A DNA stretch of 64,000 nt from JAOTVV01 sp039591075. GTDB lineage: Bacteria; Gemmatimonadota; Gemmatimonadetes; Gemmatimonadales; GWC2-71-9. The notes beneath the pieces are model-generated. The model saw only the letters and a program-made list of their open reading frames with translations. It was not told the DNA's origin and ran no database searches. Location of the stretch: NCBI GenBank assembly GCA_039591075.1, contig JBDHEI010000003.1, positions 1-64,000 of the forward strand, read 5' to 3'. Both the position numbers and the translations under genes were made by a program. Positions 49,570 to 58,590 of this stretch are shown piece after piece (position 1 is the first letter of the stretch; every line of letters begins with the position of its first letter).

Positions 49570-50815
49570 GATCGTCACGGTCGGCACGGAACTCCTTCTC
49601 GGTTTCACCCTCGACAGCAACGCCGCAGACATTGCCCGCGCCCTCGCGGCCGTGGGCGCCCGCGTAACGCGCCGCGTCACCGTGGGGGACGACGAACGCG
49701 CGATTCGCGACGCGGTTGCGGGCAGTCTGCGCCACACGAAGCTGGCCGTGGTGACCGGCGGTCTGGGTCCCACCAACGACGACGTCACCAAGACGGCCGT
49801 GGCGCGGCTGTTCGAAGCGCCACTCGAGCTCGACCAGGCCTATCTGGAGGCTCTCGAGCGGCGTTTCGCCCAGTTCCGGCGCGGGCCTATGCCGTCCAGC
49901 AACCGCTCCCAAGCGGAATTCCCGCGCGGGGCCACCAGAATCCCGAACGCCCGCGGCACCGCGCCCGGCCTCATTCTCCAGGGCCCACTCGGCACGGTGG
50001 TGCTGTTGCCCGGGGTTCCCGCCGAGATGCGGCAGATGCTCGGCGACCACGTCGTGCCCTTCATCAAAGGGCTGATGAGCCAGGAAGGCCGCCGCGGCCG
50101 GCCCATTAGCTCTCACACGCTCCGCACGACAGGGGTCACCGAGTCGGGGCTGGCAGACGTGCTAGCTGGCCTGGACCCCGGGCTCGAGGGTGTGAGCCTG
50201 GCCTATCTGCCGGGCTGGGAAGGGGTTGATCTGCGGCTCACCGCCGGGGCGGTAGATCGGGGGGAGGGGGACGGCCCGCTGGTCCGGGCCGCTGCCCTCA
50301 TCCGGGAGGTCCTCGGAGACCGCTACTACGGTCCGGGGGAGACCGATCTCGCCGGCGTGGTGCTGATGGGTCTCCGAGCCCGAGGGTGGCGCCTTGCCGT
50401 GGCCGAATCGTGTACCGGGGGCATGGTCGGATCCCGGCTGACGGCCATTCCAGGGGCGTCGGACGTGTTCGTTGGTGGGATCATCGCCTATGCCAACGAG
50501 GCCAAAGCCCGGGATCTCGACATCCCGCCGAGTGTGTTGGCCGCCGAGGGCGCAGTCAGCGAAGTCGTGGCTTTGGCGATGGCCCAAGGCGTTGCCAAGC
50601 GGTTTCACACCGAGTCGGCGATCGCCCTGACCGGCGTCGCAGGACCGTCGGGCGGGACCCCGGGAAAGCCGGTCGGTACGGTCGTGGTCGCAGCCCGAGT
50701 TCTCGAGCGGTCGGTGGTGAAGACCCTACACCTCCCCGGCTCGCGCCAAGAAATACGGTCCCGCAGTACGCAGGCGGCGCTCGACCTGCTCCGGTTGCTC
50801 CTTGCCCGGCCGTAG
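49559..50815 (+). CDS. cinA: CinA-type nicotinamide-nucleotide amidase
   Basis: This 418-residue protein joins an N-terminal MoaB/MogA-like domain (EIVTVGTELLLGFTLDSNA and VTGGLGPTNDDVT) to a C-terminal CinA amidase domain. The latter carries AVAESCTGGMVGSRLTAIPGAS and ALTGVAGPSGG, the pattern of NMN deamidase. It recycles pyridine nucleotides by converting NMN to NaMN, and in some bacteria is co-induced with recA for competence. ATG 49559 overlaps pgsA by 11 bases. The tandem layout is complete. Confidence 0.93.
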   Translation: MELEIVTVGTELLLGFTLDSNAADIARALAAVGARVTRRVTVGDDERAIRDAVAGSLRHTKLAVVTGGLGPTNDDVTKTAVARLFEAPLELDQAYLEALERRFAQFRRGPMPSSNRSQAEFPRGATRIPNARGTAPGLILQGPLGTVVLLPGVPAEMRQMLGDHVVPFIKGLMSQEGRRGRPISSHTLRTTGVTESGLADVLAGLDPGLEGVSLAYLPGWEGVDLRLTAGAVDRGEGDGPLVRAAALIREVLGDRYYGPGETDLAGVVLMGLRARGWRLAVAESCTGGMVGSRLTAIPGASDVFVGGIIAYANEAKARDLDIPPSVLAAEGAVSEVVALAMAQGVAKRFHTESAIALTGVAGPSGGTPGKPVGTVVVAARVLERSVVKTLHLPGSRQEIRSRSTQAALDLLRLLLARP

Positions 50816-50878
50816 GGGTGGCGCTTCCCGGCCCGTCGGATTGGCAGACATGCGTGGTACGGTTCTTGTCCTGAACGC

Positions 50879-50884
50879 TATAAT
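50879..50884 (+). promoter_or_regulatory. Consensus -10 of the grpE-dnaJ promoter
   Basis: TATAAT at 50879-50884, 44 bases before the grpE start, is the best -10 in the window. The -35 is weak (GGTACG at 17 bases). No CIRCE element is seen. Confidence 0.5.
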
Positions 50885-50927
50885 GGAAGGTTCTTGAAAG
50901 CAGGCCAGTAGACCAGTCGAGTGACGA

Positions 50928-51575
50928 ATGAGCCGAAAACGAAGGAAGTCAGTGCAAGACGGCGAGGCGGCGGAGGAGACATCTGCGCTGCAGGCCGACG
51001 AGCCGGTGAGCGACAATTCGGGTGTCGCCGAAGTGGCGGCCTCCTCGGATGAGTCGGACGAAAGGGTCGAAACGGTCGATGCGGCGGAAGCCGTGAAGCG
51101 GCTCACGGTGGAGCTGGAGGAGCAGAATGATCGCTATCTGCGTCTGGCCGCCGAATTTGACAATTTCCGCAAGCGAGTCGTTCGTGAGCGCGCCGAGCTC
51201 AGGCATCGGTCGCAGGCCGAGTTTGCCCGCAAGCTGCTCGAGGCGCTGGACGATCTGGGGCGCGTCGTGGCCCTCGAGGCTGCCAATGCCACCGTCCACG
51301 ATGTCATCAACGGCGTGCATCTCGTGGAGCAGAAGCTGATGCGGGAGTTGGAGCATGCCGGTTTTCAGCGCGTCGGTGCGGAAGGCGAACCCTTCGATCC
51401 GAACCTTCACGAAGCCGTAGCGGCCCGACCGGCCAGCGGAGACGGGCAGGCCGGAACGGTAGGCTCCGTGCTCCAGCCGGGATATCGGCTTGGCGAGGTG
51501 CTACTCCGTCCGGCGCGGGTCGTCGTGTGGGTCGAAGGAGACCACCGGGCCGAGGAGTCGGCCGCGGACGCCTAG
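50928..51575 (+). CDS. grpE: Nucleotide exchange factor GrpE
   Basis: This 215-residue protein releases ADP from DnaK. The N-terminal 50 residues are acidic and probably disordered, then a long coiled coil (VELEEQNDRYLRLAAEFDNFRKRV) leads to the beta domain. The latter carries the family signature PFDPNLHEAV and GTVGSVLQPGYRLGEVLLRPARVVV. ATG 50928 follows the promoter. dnaJ begins 10 bases after the stop. dnaK is not in this window. Confidence 0.94.
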   Translation: MSRKRRKSVQDGEAAEETSALQADEPVSDNSGVAEVAASSDESDERVETVDAAEAVKRLTVELEEQNDRYLRLAAEFDNFRKRVVRERAELRHRSQAEFARKLLEALDDLGRVVALEAANATVHDVINGVHLVEQKLMRELEHAGFQRVGAEGEPFDPNLHEAVAARPASGDGQAGTVGSVLQPGYRLGEVLLRPARVVVWVEGDHRAEESAADA

Positions 51576-51585
51576 GATCTGACCG

Positions 51586-52674
51586 ATGCCGCCCGCCAAG
51601 GACTACTACCGCGTGCTGGGGGTTTCCGAGAAAGCCCCCGAAGCCGAGATCAAGAAGGCGTATCGGCGGCTTGCCAAGAAGTACCATCCGGATGCCAACC
51701 CCAGCGACGACTCCGCCGCCGAGCGCTTCAAGGAGATCGGCGAGGCGTACGGGGTGCTGAGTGATCCGGAACAGCGCAAGAAGTACGACACCATGCGGAA
51801 GTACGGTGCGTTCGCACCCGGCGGCGGCGGATTCGGCCGATCGTCGCGTGGCGGGTCGGTACGGATGGAGGACGTCGACTTCGGGGGGTTCCCCGGATTT
51901 GGCGGACTGGGGGACCTCTTCTCCTCCATCTTCGGCAAGGGAAAGCGATCGGCCGGCGCCGAGCCGATCGAGGTGGCGGCCGAGATCCCGTTTCGCACGG
52001 CGGCGCTGGGGGGCAAGGTCCCCGTCACGGTGGCCGTGACGGAGGCTTGTCCCGTGTGCGGTGGCACGGGGGCAGCAGCCGGGGCCAAGGTCGACATCTG
52101 CCAGGAGTGCAAGGGACGGGGTACCGTCACGTTCGGGCAGGGCGGGTTTGCGGTCACGCGGCCGTGTCCGGCCTGTCGCGGCCGCGGCAAGATCCCGAGC
52201 CAGGCGTGCGGGCGATGCACCGGGTCCGGGGAAATCGACGTGAACAAGCGGCTGCTGGTGACGGTGGCGCCCGGCACCGATTCCGGCCAAAAAGTACGCC
52301 TCAAGGGGCAGGGACAGCGAAGCCCGGACGCCGGCCCGCCGGGTGACCTCATCGTCACGTTTCAGGTAGCGCCCGACCGGTTCTTCCGTCGGGAGGGCCT
52401 CGCCGTGCTCTGCACGGTGCCCGTCAACCTGGTGCAGGCGGCGCTCGGCGCCAAGATCAAGGTGCGCACGATCGACGGTCGCCGAGTGGTCCTCAACATT
52501 CCTCCTGGCACGCAGCCGGGACGCCGCTTTCGTATTCGCGGGCAGGGCATTGCCAAGGGAAACACGCGGGGCGATCAGATCGTCGAGGTCACCGTGACGA
52601 TCCCTGAGGACCTCACACCGGCTCAGGTCGAGGCGCTACGGCAGTTCGCCGACTCAGCCGGCCTCAAGCACTAA
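51586..52674 (+). CDS. dnaJ: Type I chaperone DnaJ
   Basis: This 362-residue co-chaperone stimulates DnaK. The J-domain has the HPD triplet at 34-36. A Gly/Phe-rich linker follows (about 78-105). Four CxxCxGxG-type zinc repeats are present: CPVCGGTG, CQECKGRG, CPACRGRG and CGRCTGSG. The C-terminal domain is typical, so all type I modules are intact. It ends 7 bases before the convergent lipoprotein gene, with no terminator visible. Confidence 0.95.
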   Translation: MPPAKDYYRVLGVSEKAPEAEIKKAYRRLAKKYHPDANPSDDSAAERFKEIGEAYGVLSDPEQRKKYDTMRKYGAFAPGGGGFGRSSRGGSVRMEDVDFGGFPGFGGLGDLFSSIFGKGKRSAGAEPIEVAAEIPFRTAALGGKVPVTVAVTEACPVCGGTGAAAGAKVDICQECKGRGTVTFGQGGFAVTRPCPACRGRGKIPSQACGRCTGSGEIDVNKRLLVTVAPGTDSGQKVRLKGQGQRSPDAGPPGDLIVTFQVAPDRFFRREGLAVLCTVPVNLVQAALGAKIKVRTIDGRRVVLNIPPGTQPGRRFRIRGQGIAKGNTRGDQIVEVTVTIPEDLTPAQVEALRQFADSAGLKH

Positions 52675-52681
52675 CCCGCCT

Positions 52682-53488
52682 TCACCGCCGCAGCCAGTGG
52701 TCCACGCTGTCGGGCACGATCTCGCCCAGCCGGCTTGCGACGAATGTCGCCGCCGGGCCGGGCTCCGACCATCGGACTACTTCCCCCGTCGTCGGCGAGA
52801 GGGTGAAGCAGGCGAACCGGCTGCGCGCCCCCCCCTCGCTTGCGAGCGCGTGGATCCGGCCGCGCGGGTCCACGGCTAGATCGTTCACGAAGACCTCCTC
52901 ATGCCATTCCCAGGGGACTCGCCATCGGATGTTGCCGTTGGCGTTGTACAGGGTGAGGTACCGGTCGGGAACGGCATGAATGACGCCCCCCTGCGCCGCC
53001 ACCAGGAGGCCGGTGCGCGTGGTGGGATCGAACAGCGCGAACGTCTGCAGGCTGTCACCGTTGATCGCGACGAGTCGGGCGTTCCTGCCCTCCACCACGA
53101 TCCGTCCATCGGGCAGGACGGCAAACTGGTGCGGAGCGGTCGCCAGGGTATCCACGCGGAGGCGATCGACGACCCCCCACTGCGCGTCGAAGACGACGAT
53201 CCATGCCCCATCATCGTCGACGTCCGAGACGTACCACATCCCGTCCCGTTCCTGGATGTGATGGGGACTGTGGAGGGTCTCCCCACCACGAGTGTGAACG
53301 GCTCCGGTCCGGCGGTCGCGGAGGATGATGGAGGACTGGCCCTGCCGAGTGATGGCCAGCACGGAGTCGCCGCCGGCCGTCACGGCGCGGCCGTCGACGA
53401 AGATTAGGTCTCCAGAATCAGACGGCCCGCACGCCGTGAACAGAGCCACGACGAGCGGGCCGCCACGTAGCAGCCTGCCGATCATCAA
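52682..53488 (-). CDS. Beta-propeller-like lipoprotein of unknown function
   Basis: This 268-residue protein has a lipobox LFTAC with C20. The body consists of strand repeats typical of NHL- or 6-bladed propeller proteins, such as DSVLAITRQGQSSIILRD, GMWYVSDVDDDGAWIVVFD and HQFAVLPDGRIVVEGR. No catalytic motif is seen. It starts 3 bases after another lipoprotein gene (53492-54568) and probably shares its mRNA. Function unknown. Confidence 0.65.
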   Translation of the reverse strand: MMIGRLLRGGPLVVALFTACGPSDSGDLIFVDGRAVTAGGDSVLAITRQGQSSIILRDRRTGAVHTRGGETLHSPHHIQERDGMWYVSDVDDDGAWIVVFDAQWGVVDRLRVDTLATAPHQFAVLPDGRIVVEGRNARLVAINGDSLQTFALFDPTTRTGLLVAAQGGVIHAVPDRYLTLYNANGNIRWRVPWEWHEEVFVNDLAVDPRGRIHALASEGGARSRFACFTLSPTTGEVVRWSEPGPAATFVASRLGEIVPDSVDHWLRR

Positions 53489-53491
53489 TAC

Positions 53492-54568
53492 TTAGGCTCC
53501 GATACTCACCTGGAGCACAAGATACGCAGGAATCAGCAAGTCGTCGAATCCGTCGATCACCGCTCCGACACCTTCGAAGAGCTCGCCCAGGGCCTGGGCC
53601 TGCTCGGCGGTGAGCGGATTATCGGCGCCATCGGTGAACACCGGGCTCTCAGGCGTGCCGGAGATCTTCACCACGACGTTTCCGCCATGGACGACCGAGC
53701 CGGTCAGGCTCGTGGGGGTGGCCTGGACGGACAGGACGACTGAGTTACCGCCATCGTACACGGTCAGCTCGTAGGTGCCCATCTCGGATTGCGGATCGAG
53801 GTTGGCCGTGACCGTGAGGCCCACGCCCTTCGACGGAACGTCGATCGCATACGACAGGTGGAATCCGTCGACCTGCGACCAGGTGTGCGACAGGGAGAAA
53901 TCGACCTGGGTCGTCCCATCTGACAGGTAGCCTTCGGCCGTGAAGGTGAGGCTGGAAGTGGTGACCACCGCGCTGGCCAGATACTCCAGATACGTGATCC
54001 CGTTCACGACGGCGAGTGCGCCCAGGCGATCGGCCGCGGGGGTCCCTTCGTCGGTCAATTCGAGATACCCGACCTGTGTGAGCGGATCCACGGGCAGGTG
54101 GAAGATCGGATCGACTGCGTACAGGATGAGGCGGATGCCGTTTGCGGGTGCACCGGTGCTGTCCGGGGCAACCTCGTATTTGCCGGTCGAGGCGTTGTAG
54201 ACCAGCGTCTTGCCCAGGAGGTCGGCCGGGAAGATCACGGCCGGCTGCGTCGGGCTCAGGAACGGCGCGACCTGCGTGAGGAGCCGGAACTGCTCCGGGA
54301 TGGGCAGTCCGTCAGCGGTCGGCATGGCCGGGGCGACCGGGGCTGCGCCGAAGTCCGGCATAGCGGTGGTCAGCAGGCCCATCGCCTCGATTGCCGGGTT
54401 TCCGTCGAATGGTCCCAGCGCTTCGAGCGCGGCCTGATTGGTCTGAACGGCGTCGAATTCTCCGGGCGCAGCGGCATCACCGCACGCGCCGATGGCCAGT
54501 GCAGTCGCCACGAGCATTGCGCAGGCTCGGGCGGGTCGGGAACCGTGTTGTGGACATGAACTCATCAT
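53492..54568 (-). CDS. Lipoprotein of unknown function
   Basis: This 358-residue protein has a signal peptide ending in lipobox AIGAC (C29). The mature part is strand-rich, with long amphipathic strands such as SSLTFTAEGYLSDGTTQVDFSLSHTW (cited as a region, residues about 200-230) and TGSVVHGGNVVVKISGTP, suggesting a large beta-sheet or jellyroll structure. A low-complexity Ala/Pro stretch follows the lipid anchor. No known domain is recognised. It is first in a two-gene lipoprotein unit. Confidence 0.6.
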   Translation of the reverse strand: MMSSCPQHGSRPARACAMLVATALAIGACGDAAAPGEFDAVQTNQAALEALGPFDGNPAIEAMGLLTTAMPDFGAAPVAPAMPTADGLPIPEQFRLLTQVAPFLSPTQPAVIFPADLLGKTLVYNASTGKYEVAPDSTGAPANGIRLILYAVDPIFHLPVDPLTQVGYLELTDEGTPAADRLGALAVVNGITYLEYLASAVVTTSSLTFTAEGYLSDGTTQVDFSLSHTWSQVDGFHLSYAIDVPSKGVGLTVTANLDPQSEMGTYELTVYDGGNSVVLSVQATPTSLTGSVVHGGNVVVKISGTPESPVFTDGADNPLTAEQAQALGELFEGVGAVIDGFDDLLIPAYLVLQVSIGA

Positions 54569-54726
54569 GACAGACTCCAGTCGTGGTATCTAGGGCGGAC
54601 GTTGCCAACAGTGTACGCTTTCATCGGTCATTTTCGCTGTGACGGGCTTCACGTCGAGTGGTGGACACACATCACATTGGGTGCGGGACTGCAGATGTGG
54701 GGTATCCTGTGCCACGAGAGGGGCGC

Positions 54727-55629
54727 ATGCGGGTTCACTACACCGATCAGTTCGAGGTCCCGCTCCCACAGGGCCACCGATTCCCCATGCTGAAATACCG
54801 GCTTTTGCGGGAGCGGCTCGCTGCCGATCTCGTGGTGGAGGTCGAGAGCCTCGTGGTCCCCGATGCCGCCACTGACGAAGACCTGACCCGTGTGCACAGT
54901 CCCACGTACGTGACGCGAGTGAGGCGGGGAACGCTGAGCCAGTCGGAGGTGCGGCGACTCGGCTTTCCCTGGTCGCCGGGCCTCGTCGAGCGGTCATGCC
55001 GCTCGGTAGGGGGAACCCTCGGCGCGTGTCGGAGGGCCCTCACCGATGGGGTGGCGGTGACCCTCGCCGGGGGGACGCACCACGCCTATCCCGATCGGGG
55101 CGAGGGGTATTGCGTCTTCAACGACGTCGCCGTGGCGATTCGCACGCTTCGCGCGGAGGGACGTATTGGGCCCGTCCTCGTGGTCGACCTGGACGTCCAC
55201 CAGGGCAACGGCACGGCGGCGATTTTCCGCGACGATCCGACTGTGGTGGTGCTGGACCTGTTCGCCTCCGGTAACTACCCGTTCGCGAAGGAGAAGGCGC
55301 GTTACGCGATGCCGCTACCGGATGGCATGGCCGATCGCGAGTATCTCACGGTGCTCGAGACGGCGCTCCACGACGTGCGGCGGTCGGCTCGGGTGGACCT
55401 GGTGGTGTACGTGGCGGGCGCTGATCCGTACGTCGATGATCGACTGGGTCGGCTGGCGCTCAGCAAAGAGGGTCTCGCGAATCGTGATCGGCTGGTGTTC
55501 GGAGCGTGTCGCGCGGCGGGGCTGCCAGTGGCCGTGACTATGGGCGGTGGATATGCGCGACGGATTGCCGACACAGTCGACATCCACGCAACCACCGTAC
55601 GCTTGGCGGGCCAGATCGCGGCACGTTAG
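54727..55629 (+). CDS. Histone deacetylase family protein, class IV-like
   Basis: This 300-residue zinc amidohydrolase is more distant than the paralogue at 4500. It has the His pair in GGTHHAYPDRGEG, and zinc ligands D156 and H158 in DLDVHQGNGT. The Gln after that His, where class I/II enzymes have a second His, is the pattern of HDAC11-like (class IV) proteins. The third zinc ligand falls in GADPYVDDRLG. ATG 54727 with an AGAGGGG ribosome site was preferred to GTG 54658. Its stop overlaps the convergent antiporter gene by 4 bases. Substrate unknown. Confidence 0.85.
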   Translation: MRVHYTDQFEVPLPQGHRFPMLKYRLLRERLAADLVVEVESLVVPDAATDEDLTRVHSPTYVTRVRRGTLSQSEVRRLGFPWSPGLVERSCRSVGGTLGACRRALTDGVAVTLAGGTHHAYPDRGEGYCVFNDVAVAIRTLRAEGRIGPVLVVDLDVHQGNGTAAIFRDDPTVVVLDLFASGNYPFAKEKARYAMPLPDGMADREYLTVLETALHDVRRSARVDLVVYVAGADPYVDDRLGRLALSKEGLANRDRLVFGACRAAGLPVAVTMGGGYARRIADTVDIHATTVRLAGQIAAR

Positions 55630-57665
55630 ACCGGGGGGTGGGCGGCGACGTCGGCGCGTGCCGGTGCGCTGCCGTCCGGCGGGTTTCCTTGTCCGCCCCG
55701 GAACCTGCGCACCGCCTGACCGAGCGCGTCCGCAGTTCCCACGAGCACGACAGTGTCACCGGCGTGGAACCGGAAATCGGGGTCCGGGATGTGGTGGGTC
55801 TGTCGATCGCGGATCACGGCGATGACCGTGGCCCCAGTCGTGCGGCGCAGGCTCAGGCTCACGGGATCCTCGTCGACCGCCTCAGCGTCGTCCTCTACCA
55901 TCACCGTTTCGACGTTCACCTGCACGCCGAGGTGCCGCAGCGCATCGAGGCGCAAGTCGGGAAGGGAGAGCCCTCGGAGCATCTCGTATTGCTCGCCGCG
56001 GACGGCGTGGACCTCACGCTCGATGACGTTGGCGGGAATGCCGAGCAGCCTGAGGACGCGACTGAAGATCTCGAGGGCCGTCTCGAACTCTTCGGGGATT
56101 ACCTGATTCGCTCCGAGTCGCAGAAGCTCTTCGATCTCGGTGATGAGGCGAGTGCGGACGATGATGCTGACGTCGGAACTGAGTTGCCGCGCCACGGCGA
56201 CACCGCGGCGGGTGTCGGCCGACGCACTGATGGCAAACACGAGGGCGCGCGCGCGATCGATCCCAACGTGCTCGAGCACGTCGCGCCGCGTGCCGTCCCC
56301 GAAGAAGATCGGCTGGCGGTTGATCCGGGCTCTCCGAACGATCTGTCCGTTCTGCTCGAGGATCACGTAGGGGATCTCCGCGGCCTTGAGCACGCGGGCG
56401 AGGTTGTGACCGATCAGGCCATATCCGACAATGATGACGTGATCGCGAAGAACCGACACGGCCTGATACTCGTGTGTCGTGAGCTGGAGGGCGGGCTGCC
56501 GTGTCCACCGACAGATGCGGTCGGCGATCGGCGCGGCGCCGGCGATGAGGAACGGCGTCGCCAGCATCGAGACCACCGAGATGGCCAGGAACACCTGATA
56601 GATGTCATCGGCAAGCAACCCCACGCTGCTTCCGACCACCGCGAGGATGAATGAAAACTCCCCCACCTGGGCGAGTCCGATGCCGCTCACGATACTCACC
56701 TGAAGAGATCGGCCCAGGGTGCGCGTTGCCGTGGCACCCATGAATGCCTTGAGCGCCACGATACCAATGGTGAGCAGCAGCACGAAGGCCGCGTTGTTTG
56801 CGATGAACGGCAGGTCCACCAACATGCCGACCGAGATGAAAAAGATTCCCGTGAAGGTGTCACGGAACGGCATGACGTCGGAGAGAGCTTGGAGGCCGTA
56901 TTCCGATTCGCTCACGACCAGACCGGCGATGAACGCTCCGAGCGCGAGTGACAGACCGAACATGGCGGTCACGTAGGCCGCACCGAGCCCGAAGAACATG
57001 ATGGCCAGCGTGAACACCTCGCGGTTCTGAACTCCTACCACGTTCTCCAGCACCCACGGGACGACAAATCGCCCGCCCGCGACGAGGACGCCGACGACCA
57101 GGAGGCTGACCAGGGTCGCACGGAGCACGGCGGTGATCCCCTCGTCCGCGCCGCCGAGCAGGGGCGTCAGCAGCATGAGCGGCACGACGCAGAGATCCTG
57201 AAACAACAAGATCGCGACCACCACTCGCCCGTGCGGTAGATCGAGCTCGCGCCGATCGGCGTAGAGCTTGAGCACGATGGCGGTGGAACTGAGCGCGATC
57301 AGCATGCCGAAGAACACTGCCCGCTCGATGGCGAGACCGATGGCCATGGCGAGCAACCCGCCCAGAATGGCGGTCCCGACCAACTGCACGCCGCCGCCCT
57401 GCACCACGGAGCGCCCCAACCGGATGATCCGGGAGAGGGAGAGCTCCAATCCGATGGTGAAGAGGAGGAGCACGACGCCGAGCTCCGCCAGGCCGGCGAC
57501 CTCTTCGGAATTACGGATGAACCCCAGCGCGTGGGGGCCGATGGCGAGTCCGGTGAGCAGGAATCCGACGACCGTGGGGATACGGAACCGCTGCGCCGCG
57601 GCGACCACGGGAATCGCGAGCGCCACCAGGATGACCAGGTCCCGAAGCAAATCGAGCTGATGCAT
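55626..57665 (-). CDS. CPA2-family cation:proton antiporter with TrkA domains
   Basis: This 679-residue protein has about twelve transmembrane helices (1-390) with the CPA2 motifs PTVVGFLLTGLAIGPHALG and FTIGLELSLSR. A cytoplasmic TrkA-N nucleotide-binding domain (about 415-530, HVIIVGYGLIGHNLARVL) and a TrkA-C domain (about 590-665) follow. This is the KefB/KefC layout of potassium efflux regulated by ligands; the glutathione-binding features cannot be judged. A TATACT lies 6 bases before the ATG. It converges with the HDAC gene with a 4-base overlap. Confidence 0.88.
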   Translation of the reverse strand: MHQLDLLRDLVILVALAIPVVAAAQRFRIPTVVGFLLTGLAIGPHALGFIRNSEEVAGLAELGVVLLLFTIGLELSLSRIIRLGRSVVQGGGVQLVGTAILGGLLAMAIGLAIERAVFFGMLIALSSTAIVLKLYADRRELDLPHGRVVVAILLFQDLCVVPLMLLTPLLGGADEGITAVLRATLVSLLVVGVLVAGGRFVVPWVLENVVGVQNREVFTLAIMFFGLGAAYVTAMFGLSLALGAFIAGLVVSESEYGLQALSDVMPFRDTFTGIFFISVGMLVDLPFIANNAAFVLLLTIGIVALKAFMGATATRTLGRSLQVSIVSGIGLAQVGEFSFILAVVGSSVGLLADDIYQVFLAISVVSMLATPFLIAGAAPIADRICRWTRQPALQLTTHEYQAVSVLRDHVIIVGYGLIGHNLARVLKAAEIPYVILEQNGQIVRRARINRQPIFFGDGTRRDVLEHVGIDRARALVFAISASADTRRGVAVARQLSSDVSIIVRTRLITEIEELLRLGANQVIPEEFETALEIFSRVLRLLGIPANVIEREVHAVRGEQYEMLRGLSLPDLRLDALRHLGVQVNVETVMVEDDAEAVDEDPVSLSLRRTTGATVIAVIRDRQTHHIPDPDFRFHAGDTVVLVGTADALGQAVRRFRGGQGNPPDGSAPARADVAAHPPV

Positions 57666-57671
57666 GTGGGA

Positions 57672-57677
57672 AGTATA
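57672..57677 (-). promoter_or_regulatory. -10 of the antiporter gene, probably leaderless
   Basis: On the minus strand TATACT (57677 down to 57672) ends 6 bases before the ATG at 57665, leaving no room for a leader or ribosome-binding site. A -35 is not obvious. Confidence 0.4.
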
Positions 57678-57789
57678 GACGGGTCCGGCCGGGCTACCAG
57701 TACCCGGACTACCGCCGAGGGTTCGGGGGGCTTAAATCCTCATGGTCGAAGCGACCGTGCACCGGTTGCGACCCGGACGGGAGGATGCC

Positions 57790-58206
57790 ATGACACTCGC
57801 GCGCCGTTGGACCTTCACGCTCGATGCCGAGTTCGGCCATCGGAACATCAGTCCAGAGGTGAAGACGCTCGTCGCGGACTCCGGCGTCACGACCGGCATC
57901 GTCACCCTGCAACTCACCGGATCGACGGGGGCGCTCACCACGATCGAGTACGAGCCCGGGGCCTTGGCGGATCTGCGGCGTGCCCTGGACTCGATCGCGC
58001 CGCCCACGGACGAGTACGAGCACAACGAGGCGTACCACGACGGGAACGGGTTCTCGCACGTCCGATCGGCGATCCTGAAGACCAGTCTGGCCATCCCCGT
58101 GATCGACGGACAGCTGCAGATCGGGACCTGGCAGGAAGTGCTGCTCCTCAACCTCGACAATCGGCGGCGGACGCGGGAGGTCGTCGGTGTCGTAGTCGGC
58201 GAGTAG
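57790..58206 (+). CDS. YjbQ family protein (thiamine-phosphate synthase-like)
   Basis: This 138-residue protein has the UPF0047/YjbQ core: VTTGIVTLQLTGSTGALTTIEYEP, then EYEHNEAYHDGNGFSHVRSAIL with clustered His and Asp, and a terminal strand block (IGTWQEVLLLNLDNRRRTREVVGVVVG). Some members act as secondary thiamine-phosphate synthases. ATG 57790 has a well-placed GGGAGGAT site and gives the family's usual length; ATG 57742 would add 16 residues. It converges with the next gene 6 bases away. Confidence 0.85.
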   Translation: MTLARRWTFTLDAEFGHRNISPEVKTLVADSGVTTGIVTLQLTGSTGALTTIEYEPGALADLRRALDSIAPPTDEYEHNEAYHDGNGFSHVRSAILKTSLAIPVIDGQLQIGTWQEVLLLNLDNRRRTREVVGVVVGE

Positions 58207-58212
58207 GCGCGG

Positions 58213-58590
58213 CTAGGTACGGTCCTTGGTCCACACTTCGACGGTCCCCCGAGGGCCGACAAACGCGTTCGCCGCCCACCCGGTCAGTCCGACGATCACC
58301 GACGCGAAAATGGCGCTCCCCAGGCCTTCCAAGTGGAAGGCCGGCATGATCCACGCCACGAGCATGACCATTGCACCGTTCACCACAAAGAGGAACAGGC
58401 CAAGGGTGAGCAACGTGATGGGAAGTGTGAGGAGAATGACGATCGGCCGCACGACGCCGTTGACGATCCCGAGCAGGACCGCCGCGAGCCACAGAGTGAA
58501 AACGCCGTCGAACCGCATGCCCGCGAGCAGGCTGTCGGCCATCCAGAGGCCGAACGCCGTGATGAATACCCGGGCAATGAATCCGCGCAT
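58213..58590 (-). CDS. Phage-holin-family (4-TM) membrane protein
   Basis: This 125-residue protein has four hydrophobic segments and the PF04020 pattern: MRGFIARVFITAFGLWMADSLLAG, then AAVLLGIVNGVVRPIVILLTLPITLLTLGLF. Despite the family name it is a chromosomal housekeeping-like protein, not a prophage sign. ATG 58590 was chosen because it matches the family start; ATG 58641 would add 17 polar residues. Function unknown. Confidence 0.8.
   Translation of the reverse strand: MRGFIARVFITAFGLWMADSLLAGMRFDGVFTLWLAAVLLGIVNGVVRPIVILLTLPITLLTLGLFLFVVNGAMVMLVAWIMPAFHLEGLGSAIFASVIVGLTGWAANAFVGPRGTVEVWTKDRT

Noticed and set aside
50841..50858. Sigma54 (-24/-12) promoter in the cinA-grpE gap
   Set aside because: TTGGCA is present but the -12 TTGC is missing at the right distance.
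50816..50927. CIRCE/HrcA operator or heat-shock sigma32 promoter ahead of grpE
   Set aside because: No TTAGCACTC-N9-GAGTGCTAA repeat or CTTGAA-type -35 with a matching -10 is seen; only a TATAAT.
58213..58590. Prophage remnant, because of the 'phage holin family' name
   Set aside because: The family is chromosomal and widespread; no integrase, capsid or other phage gene is near.
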